32,756 nt of DNA from Clostridia bacterium (GTDB lineage: Bacteria > Bacillota > Clostridia > Christensenellales > CAG-138), in contig JAFPWD010000031.1 in the NCBI GenBank assembly GCA_017395105.1, forward strand, positions 1 through 32,756. The letters are read 5' to 3'. Positions 1 through 7,475 of the stretch are shown piece after piece. The stretch's first letter is position 1. Each line of letters starts with the position of its first letter. The translations under genes were made by a program, and so were the position numbers. A model generated the notes under the pieces. The model was not told where the DNA came from. It ran no database searches and saw only the letters and a list, made by a program, of their open reading frames with translations.

Positions 1-2
1 AG

Positions 3-59
3 CGTTTTGTAATTGCCCAAGATGCTGAGAAGTTTTTGGATGTCGTTGTGAACGCTTGA
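3..59 (+). CDS. C-terminal fragment of an unidentified protein
   Basis: The third plus-strand frame is open from the window edge to a TGA at 57-59 and encodes 18 residues ending in DAEKFLDVVVNA. The amphipathic, protein-like composition suggests the end of a real gene running in from the left. The other two plus frames stop early. It is too short to name, and chance openness over 19 codons cannot be excluded. Confidence 0.3.
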   Translation, partial: RFVIAQDAEKFLDVVVNA

Positions 60-187
60 TCTCAATTAAGTGTCAAGCTGTTGCAAATTGTTTCCCATTC
101 CCGTAAGAGATCGGATATTCCCATTCATGCGTTTGTCGTGAAAAAAATACCGCTTGGGGTTGAAAAGCTTGTGAAATTATAGTAAAA

Positions 188-240
188 TATAATTGGGAAA
201 TGTTGGGCACGGCAATGCCTTTTGCCCATATAACGGAGAG
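188..240 (+). promoter_or_regulatory. -10-like element and Shine-Dalgarno before the DUF5685 gene
   Basis: A perfect TATAAT lies at 188-193. No good -35 sits 16-18 bases upstream of it. An alternative pair is TTGGGG (154-159) with TATAGT (178-183) and an 18-base spacer. GGAGAG at 235-240 is a clear ribosome binding site and decides the start at 245 rather than the upstream in-frame ATG at 200. The rest of 60-244 holds nothing else I can support. Confidence 0.4.
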
Positions 241-244
241 GATC

Positions 245-1183
245 ATGTACGGGTACGTTCGACCGAATATCCCCGAATTGAAGGTTCGGGAAAAGCAAAG
301 ATACGATGCATGGTACTGTGGGCTTTGCAGAAGCATCGGCAAGCGGTATTCGCTTTTATCCCGCCTGGTGCTGAGCTATGATTCCGCTTTTCTTGCGATG
401 CTCCTATCGGATGTTTCTGGCAAGTTCTCCCCGTGCGCTAAGCATACCTGCCCCATTCGACCCTTGGGCAAAAAGAAGGTTATGATCGATTCGGAAAGCA
501 CCGCACTCGACTACGCCGCCGACGTTTGCGTAATACTTGCCGAGTTTAAGCTCAAGGACGATGCGCGGGACGGCAAAAAGCTTCGCAGCGCGGCGAAGCT
601 CCCTCTTGCAAGCGCTTTTAAAAAGGCAAGGGAGTTTGCACCCGAGCTGCATGCTGCTGTAAGCGACAGCATAGCGGCGCTGAACGCGATCGAATCAGAG
701 CGAGAGCCATCACTTGATCTTGCGGCTAACGCCTTTGGAGAGCTTATGAAAAGCGTGCTGCGGCTTGCCCCGCTGCCTTCGGATATGGACTCCGACAGCG
801 AGCAGCGAACGCGGACGATCCTTTCCGAGCTCGGCTACTGGCTCGGCAGAGCGATCTACTTTCTCGATGCTTGGGACGACCGCGAGGAGGACGAAAGGCA
901 CGGGCTTTACAATCCGTTTCTTATCGCGGGAGCATCAAAAGAGGATGCGGATTTCGAAATCAACTATTCCATAAACTCTGCCGTTTCGGCATATAATCTG
1001 CTTGATCGCAGCGAAGCTTCCCCCGACCGCGCGATAGAGGACAACGTGTTCTACCAAGGTCTTTTCGCGATGTGGGACAGCGTTTCGAGCGATAGAAAGA
1101 ATAAAAAAGCCGCTCGCAGAGGTTTAAACGGCGGCTCCGACGATACTGCTTTAAGCAAAGATGAAAGGATGGATATTGAATAA
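245..1183 (+). CDS. DUF5685 family protein with Asp-rich, isoprenoid-synthase-like motifs
   Basis: A 312-residue, predicted all-alpha soluble protein. The N-terminus carries WYCGLC (Cys25, Cys28) followed by Cys64 and Cys69, a spacing that could bind a metal. This layout and the conserved YCGLCRSIGKRY segment match what I recall of DUF5685, a family without assigned function. Two acidic motifs stand out: DDARD at 105-109, and DAWDDREED at 208-216 followed by RHGLYNP. They resemble the paired Asp-rich metal-diphosphate sites of prenyl, phytoene and squalene synthases, but that link is my inference and no overall homology is shown. The stop overlaps the next start (TAATG at 1181-1185), so translation is probably coupled to the J-domain gene. 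The start at 245 is chosen for its GGAGAG site; an ATG at 200 in the same frame lacks one. The C-terminal 35 residues are polar and probably disordered. Confidence 0.7.
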   Translation: MYGYVRPNIPELKVREKQRYDAWYCGLCRSIGKRYSLLSRLVLSYDSAFLAMLLSDVSGKFSPCAKHTCPIRPLGKKKVMIDSESTALDYAADVCVILAEFKLKDDARDGKKLRSAAKLPLASAFKKAREFAPELHAAVSDSIAALNAIESEREPSLDLAANAFGELMKSVLRLAPLPSDMDSDSEQRTRTILSELGYWLGRAIYFLDAWDDREEDERHGLYNPFLIAGASKEDADFEINYSINSAVSAYNLLDRSEASPDRAIEDNVFYQGLFAMWDSVSSDRKNKKAARRGLNGGSDDTALSKDERMDIE

Positions 1184-1869
1184 TGAATCCTTATAAGGTG
1201 CTTGGCGTTAGCGAAAAGGCAACGGACGAGCAGATTCGCGCCGCGTATCTTGAGCTCGTTAAAAAATACCATCCCGATAAATATCAAGACAATCCGCTCA
1301 AGGAGCTTGCGAGCGAAAAGCTCAAGGAGATCAATGAGGCTTACGAAACCATAACAAAGCAGCGCCAGCAGAGCGGTTTCTCCGGCGGCAGTTATGGCGG
1401 CAGCTCGTCTTACGGTTATTCAAGCGGAAGCTCGTATTCCGGCAGCTCATCCTACGGCGCTTATTCAGGCGAATACGCTTCCCAATTTGCGCGCGTTCGC
1501 GAGCTTTTAAACAGCAATGCCGTTAATCAGGCGCTCGCTGTGCTGAACAATATCCCAAACCGCAACGCGGAATGGAACTACCTCTACGGCATAGCACTTT
1601 TCCGTTCAGGCGAGTATTCCGCCGCAAGGAACTATCTTGAAACCGCCGTTAAGCTCGACCCGAACAATGCCGAGTATCGCAATGCCTATCAAACCACCTT
1701 CGCTCGCGGTGCGAGGAGCTACCACACCTATACACGCGGCGACGACGTCAGCCAAGGCTATGGGAGCGGCTGCGGCTCGAATATGTGCACAACGCTAATC
1801 TGCGCCGACTGCTGCTGCGAATGCATGGGAGGAAATCTCATCCCCTGCTGCGGCTTCAGAACTTTTTAA
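1183..1869 (+). CDS. J-domain protein with TPR-like segment and Cys-rich tail
   Basis: A 228-residue protein. Residues 1-62 form a J domain with the HPD signature at 30-32, which stimulates the ATPase of DnaK-type Hsp70. A Gly/Ser/Tyr-rich linker follows (about 65-98). Residues 100-170 look like one or two TPR helices pairs (LFRSGEYSAARNYLETAVKL). The last 35 residues hold ten cysteines, including a CCCEC cluster, after a polar stretch. The zinc-finger and C-terminal client domains of true DnaJ are absent, so this is a class III J protein and not DnaJ itself. Its ATG overlaps the stop of the DUF5685 gene, which implies joint expression. The Cys cluster could bind metal or act as a membrane or redox anchor; the sequence does not decide which. 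Confidence 0.85.
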   Translation: MNPYKVLGVSEKATDEQIRAAYLELVKKYHPDKYQDNPLKELASEKLKEINEAYETITKQRQQSGFSGGSYGGSSSYGYSSGSSYSGSSSYGAYSGEYASQFARVRELLNSNAVNQALAVLNNIPNRNAEWNYLYGIALFRSGEYSAARNYLETAVKLDPNNAEYRNAYQTTFARGARSYHTYTRGDDVSQGYGSGCGSNMCTTLICADCCCECMGGNLIPCCGFRTF

Positions 1870-1892
1870 GCTTCAAAAAAGTTTCAGTTTAA

Positions 1893-2426
1893 ATGAAAAA
1901 GCTATCCCCAACAACAAGGCTGACGATCGGCGCCATGACCACGGCGCTTGGTGTGCTCTTTATGTACGCTTCTTCGATTGTTCCGAGCGGCAAGCTTGTG
2001 CTCCTTTTTCTCGCTTCGCTCGTGATATGGATACCGCTTAACGAGCGCGGCGGGATAGCTGCCGCTGCCGTTTGTTTCCTTGCCACGGCGCTTCTGTCGC
2101 TGCTGCTCATTCCGAACAAGCTTTATCCGCTCGCCTATGCTCTGTTTTTCGGGCTATACGGCTTTATAAAGCTTGGGGTGGACAGCGCCGTTCACGACCG
2201 GTTCATCGCATTCATACTCAAGCTTATCCTTATGAATGCGCTTGCCGCAGCTTTGATATGGCTCGGCGGGCTGATAATAAAACAGGACGTACTTTCGCTT
2301 CTTCCCGATTATCCGATCTATATTGTAATAATCGCAATGGAAGCGGCGTTCATACTTTATGAGCTTGTTTACACCTTCTGCATCACGGAATTTGACAAAA
2401 GATTCAGGAGAATACTAACGCATTAA
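1893..2426 (+). CDS. small polytopic membrane protein, ECF S-component-like
   Basis: A 177-residue integral membrane protein with about five to six hydrophobic segments and a short basic C-terminal tail (FDKRFRRILTH). The opening TTRLTIGAMTTALGVLFMY, the central PNKLYPLAYALFFGLYGFIK and the overall size resemble substrate-binding (S) subunits of energy-coupling-factor vitamin transporters. No specific substrate motif is visible and no ECF ATPase or T subunit lies nearby, so the assignment is tentative. The gene follows the J-domain gene by 23 bases and has only a weak ribosome binding site. It is followed after 8 bases by the acyltransferase gene, so the four plus-strand genes probably form one transcript. 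Confidence 0.6.
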   Translation: MKKLSPTTRLTIGAMTTALGVLFMYASSIVPSGKLVLLFLASLVIWIPLNERGGIAAAAVCFLATALLSLLLIPNKLYPLAYALFFGLYGFIKLGVDSAVHDRFIAFILKLILMNALAAALIWLGGLIIKQDVLSLLPDYPIYIVIIAMEAAFILYELVYTFCITEFDKRFRRILTH

Positions 2427-2434
2427 AGAGGAAA

Positions 2435-3538
2435 ATGATGAAAGATTCGCTTCGATCAAATCCCGCTGCCCGTTCTGCTTTTTGGGATAATTTCAAGGGC
2501 ATACTCATTGCCTTTGTTGTTCTCGGTCACTTTTTATATGCCTTAAGTGATAACTCAACGATCGGCAGCATAGTTACCGCTATCTATTTCTTCCACATGC
2601 CCGCATTCGTTTTTGCTTCGGGATTCTTCGGAAAGAGCAAAAATGCGCAGAGCGCCGGTTCTATCGTTAAGCTTTTAAGTGCTTATTTGCTGCTTACTGC
2701 CGTGCATCTGTTCTTATTGTTCTTTCAGGGCGGCAGCTCTTTTTCGATAACCTCGCCCTATTACTCGGCGTGGTACCTATTGGCACTTATATTTTGGCGC
2801 ATGATCACTCCCTATTTTGCAAGGAGCAAGTGGAGCCTTTGTGTTTTGGTTATTGCTGCGATCCTCTGCGGCTTCTGGGGTGATATTCAAAATGAATTTG
2901 CCGTTTCCAGGATAGTTGCGTACTATCCGTATTATCTTGCTGGCTACATGCTCTCAAAAGAGGATGCACTCAAAATCGAAAACCTTCCCGCGCTCAAGCG
3001 CATTGCCGTTGGCATCATTTCTGTTTGCATCGCTGCCTGCATAGCTTGGTTTGTGGTTAATAAGCTGGACCTCGGATATCAGGCCGCTTTCAACCCCTAT
3101 GATTATTCTCGGCTCCCCGCGCATATCCTTGCGCGTATCCTCTGCTATATCATCTCTTCGCTGTGCATCATTGGTCTGATGCTGCTCACGCCGAGAGCGA
3201 AGCTTTCGTTTATCACCAAGGCCGGCAGAAACACGCTGTCAATCTACCTTATCCATCGGCCGCTGATTCTGGTTCTTTCAAAGCTTATCGCAAAGCTTTC
3301 GCTGCCTTTGGTTTTTGTTGCTGCGGCGCTGTTCGTTGTTGTATCGCTATTGGTTTTCGGATCGGAGCTTGTTTCCGATCTTGTAAACAAGGTTATTGGA
3401 TTCGTCACCACAGGATTCCTGCCTTCTAAAGATAATGAAACCAAAGTCGGAATTGGCGTTCGCGCAGCCGCGATCGCTTTGGTGTTCGCAATACTCGCAG
3501 TTCCTTTGCTTGCATACCTTGTTAAAACTGTTTTTTAG
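2435..3538 (+). CDS. acyltransferase 3 family membrane protein
   Basis: A 367-residue protein with about ten transmembrane helices. The N-terminal WDNFKGILIAFVVLGHF (catalytic-type His at about residue 32) and the following FFHMPAFVFASGFF are typical of the Acyl_transf_3 / fucose 4-O-acetylase branch, which moves acyl groups onto surface polysaccharides or lipids from the cytoplasmic side. Length fits the family. Two adjacent ATG codons (2435 and 2438) are possible starts. The AGAGG at 2427-2431 fits the second slightly better. It is the last gene of the left-hand plus-strand group and is followed by a hairpin at 3603-3636. The acceptor is not evident from context. Confidence 0.85.
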   Translation: MMKDSLRSNPAARSAFWDNFKGILIAFVVLGHFLYALSDNSTIGSIVTAIYFFHMPAFVFASGFFGKSKNAQSAGSIVKLLSAYLLLTAVHLFLLFFQGGSSFSITSPYYSAWYLLALIFWRMITPYFARSKWSLCVLVIAAILCGFWGDIQNEFAVSRIVAYYPYYLAGYMLSKEDALKIENLPALKRIAVGIISVCIAACIAWFVVNKLDLGYQAAFNPYDYSRLPAHILARILCYIISSLCIIGLMLLTPRAKLSFITKAGRNTLSIYLIHRPLILVLSKLIAKLSLPLVFVAAALFVVVSLLVFGSELVSDLVNKVIGFVTTGFLPSKDNETKVGIGVRAAAIALVFAILAVPLLAYLVKTVF

Positions 3539-3602
3539 TTTGATTTTCGCCATGCGCTGTACGACCTATTTGCATGGCTTATCGATTTGAATTGAATAGC
3601 AA

Positions 3603-3636
3603 AAGCGTACAGTTGTTTGAACTACACTGTACGCTT
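3603..3636. terminator. convergent hairpin terminator
   Basis: An 11-bp perfect inverted repeat (AAGCGTACAGT / ACTGTACGCTT) with a 12-base loop lies between the converging acyltransferase gene and the 114-residue gene. A short T-rich run follows on the plus strand and TTTT on the minus strand, so it may end transcription from both sides. Confidence 0.6.
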
Positions 3637-3653
3637 AATTTGTTGAATCGGCT

Positions 3654-3998
3654 TCAGCCAAGCCTTGCTTCGATAAGCGGGCTTTCCCAGCAGATGGTGC
3701 CGTTTAATGATGCGGCAAGCTCGTTTGCATGCTCGCGAAGAGCGGGCATAAGCTCAGTCTGCTCGCGCTTTTTGGAGCGGCGACCCTTGGCTTGGTAGAG
3801 GATCTTTGTTGCCTCCGCATCGTAGGAGATGCGGAAGTCATCGTCCGCTTCATGCTGGAAAAATGAAACCGAAACGGTGTAGGTTATCTGACCAGCATCG
3901 CTCTCGGCGGTGAGTCGCACGGCGGCGCCGTTTCTTTGAACGCCATTTGCCATGCAGTCTGCCTTGAAGTATTGAAGGTAAACGTCAATGGTTTTCAT
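3654..3998 (-). CDS. unrecognised 114-residue protein downstream of a decarboxylase pump
   Basis: A small soluble protein I do not recognise. The first half is beta-rich (NGAAVRLTAESDAG, TYTVSVSFFQ). The centre has a basic patch (KGRRSKKREQTE), and the C-terminal part is helical. No signal peptide, membrane segment or Cys motif is present. The ATG at 3998 is preferred over an in-frame upstream ATG at 4058, which would overlap the gamma-subunit gene. With this start the gap to that gene is only 10 bases, so it is the third gene of the beta-gamma decarboxylase operon. Position suggests an accessory role in the complex, but this is context only. Codon use looks like that of its neighbours. Confidence 0.6.
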   Translation of the reverse strand: MKTIDVYLQYFKADCMANGVQRNGAAVRLTAESDAGQITYTVSVSFFQHEADDDFRISYDAEATKILYQAKGRRSKKREQTELMPALREHANELAASLNGTICWESPLIEARLG

Positions 3999-4008
3999 AG
4001 TCCACGCC

Positions 4009-4197
4009 CTATTTATCCTCGCCGTTCTTTTTCTTGCTGTACTTATTGAGCACGACAACGAGAAGGATAAGGATGGCGGTAACTATGAAGATGGAGAGCA
4101 TTCCGCGAGCCATGACCTTCAGCGAATCTATGAATTGGAAATTATCGGTGTTCGGCGTAAGGATGCCGCTTTTAAGAATATTGGTTAAACCGTGCAT
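4009..4197 (-). CDS. sodium-pump decarboxylase gamma-like subunit (OadG type)
   Basis: A 62-residue protein with one transmembrane helix (MLSIFIVTAILILLVVVLN, about residues 33-51) and a short lysine-rich cytoplasmic tail. OadG, MmdD and related gamma/delta subunits have this shape: a single helix that anchors the carboxyltransferase and stabilises the beta subunit. The usual proline/alanine-rich C-terminal extension is missing. Sequence alone would be weak evidence, but the gene lies 14 bases after the OadB-family gene with a strong AGGAGG site, which makes the call reasonable. Confidence 0.6.
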   Translation of the reverse strand: MHGLTNILKSGILTPNTDNFQFIDSLKVMARGMLSIFIVTAILILLVVVLNKYSKKKNGEDK

Positions 4198-4211
4198 TTT
4201 TCATCCTCCTA

Positions 4212-5345
4212 TCAGTTCGGGAAAGAAGTGAAGATGCTGAGGATAAGACCGCCCGCAACAACGGAAGCGATCTGACCCGAAACGTTTGCGCCGATGGAGT
4301 GCATCAGAAGGAAGTTCTGATTATCCTCCTCCTGCCCCATCTTATGCACAACGCGCGCACTCATCGGGAACGCAGAGATACCAGCCGCGCCGATCATGGG
4401 GTTGATTTTCTTCTTGGCGAAGATATTTATAAGCTTTGCGAAGAAAACGCCGCCAACAGTATCGAAAACGAATGCGATAAGGCCGAGACCGAGCACGATA
4501 AGAGTCTGAGTCTGAAGGAAGCTTGCGGCCTTCATTGTGTAGGAAATTGAGAGACCAAGGAAGATGGTGATAAGGTTTGCAAGCACCTTCTGCGCGGTTT
4601 CGGAGAGGGAGTTAAGAACGCCGCACTCGCGGATGAGGTTGCCGAACATAAGGCAGCCGATCAGCGGCAGACCGCCGGGAGCCACGAAGCCGACGACCGC
4701 GGTTATGACTATCGGGAACAGGATGCGGGTGAATTTGGAAACATCCTGCTGCTTATACTCCATTCGGATGAGGCGCTCCTTTTTGGTGGTTATCAGCTTG
4801 ATAACCGGGCGCTGAACTATCGGAACGAGCGCCATATAGGAGTATGCCGCAACAACGATCGCGCCGAAAAGACCCGGATTATTGGTACTTATACCGAGCG
4901 CATTTGCAACAACGATGCTGGTGGGGCCATCCGCCGCACCGATTATGGCTATACTCGCCGCTTCCTTGGGAAGGAAGCCCACGAGAGTTGCCATGGAAAG
5001 CGTGAAGAATATTCCGAACTGAGCCGCCGCGCCGAAGAGCATAAGCTTCGGGTTGGTGAGCACGGGGCCGAAATCGATCATCGCGCCGATGCCTATAAAG
5101 AGCACCAGCGGGAAAAACTCGTTTTCGATGCCGCTTTTATAGAGAAGCTCTATTATCTGGCCGGGCTCGGTGAGGGTCGAACCGGGCAGGTTTACGAGGA
5201 TAGCGCCAAAGCCGATCGGCAGCAGGAGCGTGGGCTCCATATCCTTCTTGATGGCGAGATAGATGAGTATGCCGCCGATGATCCACATTATGGCGTTCAT
5301 CCAGTTTGCCTGAATGAATTCCCATGCAACGTTTAAAATTTCCAT
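4212..5345 (-). CDS. sodium-translocating decarboxylase beta subunit (OadB/MmdB/GcdB family)
   Basis: A 377-residue polytopic membrane protein of the sodium ion-translocating decarboxylase beta family, which couples decarboxylation of a biotin-bound carboxyl group to sodium export. Hallmarks are visible in order: an FIGIGAMIDFGP segment, GAAAQFGIF, the ADGPTS loop with the sodium-binding Asp, AAYSYMALVP with the functional Tyr, and HSIGANVSGQIASVVAGG near the C-terminus. The start at 5345 is chosen for the GGAG six bases upstream; an upstream ATG at 5378 would add 11 residues without a good site. The promoter lies directly upstream at 5406-5435. No alpha (carboxyltransferase) or biotin-carrier gene is in the window, so the substrate (oxaloacetate, methylmalonyl-CoA or glutaconyl-CoA) cannot be set. 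Confidence 0.93.
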   Translation of the reverse strand: MEILNVAWEFIQANWMNAIMWIIGGILIYLAIKKDMEPTLLLPIGFGAILVNLPGSTLTEPGQIIELLYKSGIENEFFPLVLFIGIGAMIDFGPVLTNPKLMLFGAAAQFGIFFTLSMATLVGFLPKEAASIAIIGAADGPTSIVVANALGISTNNPGLFGAIVVAAYSYMALVPIVQRPVIKLITTKKERLIRMEYKQQDVSKFTRILFPIVITAVVGFVAPGGLPLIGCLMFGNLIRECGVLNSLSETAQKVLANLITIFLGLSISYTMKAASFLQTQTLIVLGLGLIAFVFDTVGGVFFAKLINIFAKKKINPMIGAAGISAFPMSARVVHKMGQEEDNQNFLLMHSIGANVSGQIASVVAGGLILSIFTSFPN

Positions 5346-5405
5346 GTTTGCTCCAATAATGTTTTTTGCGCAAAGCATCGGTAAACACTTTTACGCATCT
5401 TTTCT

Positions 5406-5435
5406 ATTATACTCCAATTAGGGCTGAATTTTCAA
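5406..5435 (-). promoter_or_regulatory. sigma-A promoter of the decarboxylase beta-gamma operon
   Basis: Reading the minus strand, TTGAAA (5435-5430) and a perfect TATAAT (5411-5406) are separated by 18 bases. The predicted leader to the ATG at 5345 is about 55 bases. Confidence 0.7.
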
Positions 5436-5462
5436 GTATGATTGAATGGTTTTTACAGTATT

Positions 5463-5945
5463 TTACTGCATTAGGAGCAGAGCGATATAGCACGAAAGCA
5501 GTATGAACTGCGCAATAAGCAAAAAGATACATACGGCATCGGCTTTTAATCCGAGCTTAATGCCGATCAATACACCTATCGCCGTGCCGAGAGTATTCAT
5601 AATAACGTCCGTAATATCCGAAGCACCGATTTTAAAAGCGAACTGCACGGCTTCAAATGCGATGCTGACGGTTAAGCCAATGAGTATCCCATGCCAAGCC
5701 TTTTTTGTGACATTCAAAAAAGAGAGATACATTCCGAGCGGCAAGAAGAACAGCGCATTATAAACGATCTCCGAAAGACTTATGCCGCCGTTCTGCATCA
5801 TCGAAGCGCCAAACGGGATTAGGTTCAAGCTGCGCCCGGTTTGCGGAAGAGCCCAAAACCTCGGCTCGAGTTTGAAGATAATGAGCCAAATGAGCAGGAC
5901 GATATAGAGCAAAAAGCCGATATGGGCAAGAACTTTTCTTTTCAT
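5463..5945 (-). CDS. VanZ-like membrane protein
   Basis: A 160-residue protein with about five membrane helices. The VanZ pattern is clear: NLIPFGASM after the first loop, YNALFFLPLGMYLSFL, then SIAFEAVQFAFKIGASDITD and NTLGTAIGVLIG. VanZ from enterococci gives low-level teicoplanin resistance, but most chromosomal VanZ-like proteins have no known role, so no resistance is inferred. It has its own promoter at 5978-6006 and a GGAGG site at the start. It lies between the glutamate mutase operon and the decarboxylase genes, and promoters on both sides suggest it is expressed on its own. Confidence 0.88.
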   Translation of the reverse strand: MKRKVLAHIGFLLYIVLLIWLIIFKLEPRFWALPQTGRSLNLIPFGASMMQNGGISLSEIVYNALFFLPLGMYLSFLNVTKKAWHGILIGLTVSIAFEAVQFAFKIGASDITDVIMNTLGTAIGVLIGIKLGLKADAVCIFLLIAQFILLSCYIALLLMQ

Positions 5946-5977
5946 GGTGCCTCCGAGAGCTCGTTAGTGTATCAATC

Positions 5978-6006
5978 ATATTAGTACGCATGATTCGATT
6001 TGTCAA
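5978..6006 (-). promoter_or_regulatory. sigma-A promoter of the VanZ-like gene
   Basis: On the minus strand a consensus TTGACA (6006-6001) and TAATAT (5983-5978) are separated by exactly 17 bases. The ATG at 5945 lies about 26 bases after the expected start of transcription. Confidence 0.75.
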
Positions 6007-6050
6007 GCCCCTCCCTGCGGCTGTTCCGCATATATTTTCCCGTTACGCAC

Positions 6051-6075
6051 GAACGACCCGCAAAGCGGGTCGCTC
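6051..6075. other. stable hairpin after mal
   Basis: An 8-bp GC-rich stem (CGACCCGC / GCGGGTCG) closes a three-base loop, with two more pairs beyond one mismatch. It sits 29 bases past the mal stop. No T-run follows on the minus strand, so it may act as an mRNA 3' stabiliser or Rho-type end rather than a classic terminator. Confidence 0.5.
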
Positions 6076-6103
6076 GAAGATGATACTTATTTTTTTGTAA
6101 GGC

Positions 6104-7354
6104 TTACTTCGCTTTCTTAGCCCTTGCGTAGGCGAGGATGCGCTGCATCTCGTTGTAAACGATCATGTAGCCCTCGTCAACACCCATACCGGGCTTGGCA
6201 AGGATCTGATCGGGACGAGTTGCCATGGCGCACTGTACGCAGACCTGTGCGCTGCGGTCGGTCTCGTTGCAGGTGCCGCCCTGATAGGCGCCGATGCCGC
6301 GCTCCTTGCAGTAAAGAACGGCTTCGATGGTGTTGTTGATGCCGCCGAGGTCGGGGGTCTTGATCTGAACCATGTGGCCCGCCTTGTTGTCGGCAAAGTA
6401 CTTGATATCCTCGAGAGTGTTGCACCACTCATCGGCTACGATCTCAACGTTGATGCCGCGCTCGTCGAGCTCACGGGTGATAGCCTGAAGCGCAAGCATC
6501 TGCTTTTCACGATCCTCAACGTCCATGGGGCCTTCGATGCGGAGGTGGAAGGGCTTTGCGGCCTCTTCGAGGGTTGCGATATAGTCGGCCATGCCCTTGT
6601 AGTTGTCGTTGCCGAACGCAGCGCCGATGGTGCCGTAAACATCGATATGGAAGATGGGGTTATAGTCCTCGCTCGTGCGAAGCGCAAGAACGCGGTCGCT
6701 GAGCCACTTGACGTACTCAAGAAGCAACTCGCCATGCTCGCCGAGCTTGGTCTTTACGTTGTTGATAAGCGCATGGGGCAGGATCTGAGCACCCTTGATT
6801 ATCATTTTATCAGCGTTGGTATAGCGATCATCGCCGGACTGGGTGAAGATATCGAGTTCCTTATCCTCGAACTTGCAGCCGTATTCATCGGCAACGACCT
6901 CATACATCATGCGGCCGGTTGCCCTTGCAACGGCATCGAGGATGGCCTGAGTCATGCCATAGCGGATGGCAGTGTGAAGGCGCTTGCCGTCCACGGTAAT
7001 CGCCTCGAGCATTGCGGAAAGCTCGCGGAAATTATCGGCCTCTTTGCCAACGAGCGCAGGCTTGATGTGCTTCTCGATGATCGGGATGAAGTCCTTTGCG
7101 AGGAAAAGTGGATCGCGTCCGCCGCAGCCGGAATACTGAACCGCAGCGCAGTCGCCATAAGCGATCTGGCCGTTCTCAAGAATGAGCATAACGGAGATGG
7201 ACTCGCCGGGCATACGCACGGATGTGAAGCCCGCGGTCTTGGGCTCGCCAACGTATGCAAAGCCATCGGACTTGGCGCCGCCCTTAATGGCGCGCTGATC
7301 GTCAAAATAGAAGCCGGTACGGCCTGCGGAGCAAATAAGGTCTACGATTTTCAT
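6104..7354 (-). CDS. mal: methylaspartate ammonia-lyase
   Basis: Catalyses reversible loss of ammonia from (2S,3S)-3-methylaspartate to give mesaconate (EC 4.3.1.2), the second step of the methylaspartate pathway of glutamate fermentation. It belongs to the enolase superfamily. The 416-residue length matches the clostridial enzyme. The known active-site residues can be placed: His194 (LPHALINN), metal ligands Asp238 (HIDVY), Glu274 (RIEGP) and Asp308 (ADEW), and the catalytic base Lys332 (QIKTPD). All are present, so the enzyme should be active. It is the last gene of the glmS-glmL-glmE cluster, the order known from Clostridium tetanomorphum. A GAGG lies nine bases before the ATG. The upstream gap from glmE holds a small coupled ORF (7361-7471). 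Mesaconase and citramalate lyase genes are not in the window. Confidence 0.97.
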   Translation of the reverse strand: MKIVDLICSAGRTGFYFDDQRAIKGGAKSDGFAYVGEPKTAGFTSVRMPGESISVMLILENGQIAYGDCAAVQYSGCGGRDPLFLAKDFIPIIEKHIKPALVGKEADNFRELSAMLEAITVDGKRLHTAIRYGMTQAILDAVARATGRMMYEVVADEYGCKFEDKELDIFTQSGDDRYTNADKMIIKGAQILPHALINNVKTKLGEHGELLLEYVKWLSDRVLALRTSEDYNPIFHIDVYGTIGAAFGNDNYKGMADYIATLEEAAKPFHLRIEGPMDVEDREKQMLALQAITRELDERGINVEIVADEWCNTLEDIKYFADNKAGHMVQIKTPDLGGINNTIEAVLYCKERGIGAYQGGTCNETDRSAQVCVQCAMATRPDQILAKPGMGVDEGYMIVYNEMQRILAYARAKKAK

Positions 7355-7360
7355 GTTATT

Positions 7361-7471
7361 TTACCTCGTTGAATTTGTTTTTGCTTTACTTTTCTTTTTA
7401 AGCTTGGATCCGACAAGAGCTTCGATCGCTTCAGCGAAAAACTCGCAGATCAGTTCAAGGATCGTTTCCAT
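7361..7471 (-). CDS. possible 36-residue small protein between glmE and mal
   Basis: An unlisted short ORF fills the 121-base gap between glmE and mal. It starts at an ATG four bases after the glmE stop and ends with TAA six bases before the mal ATG. The predicted peptide begins METILELICEFFAEAIEALV, a clean amphipathic acidic helix, and ends in a lysine-rich tail (KLKKKSKAKTNSTR). There is no strong ribosome binding site, so it would depend on coupling to glmE. The stop overlaps the region of the mal ribosome binding site, so its translation could tune mal. I know no family for it. A non-coding spacer of this length that stays open by chance is possible. Confidence 0.42.
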   Translation of the reverse strand: METILELICEFFAEAIEALVGSKLKKKSKAKTNSTR

Positions 7472-7475
7472 GCTT

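Noticed and set aside
5463-5945. Teicoplanin resistance gene vanZ
   Set aside because: Only the broad VanZ-like family is supported. No other van genes are present, so resistance is not implied.
6374-7372. Long open frame on the plus strand opposite mal
   Set aside because: It mirrors the mal codons, whose active-site residues are all intact. The antisense protein has no recognisable family features and is a shadow of codon bias.
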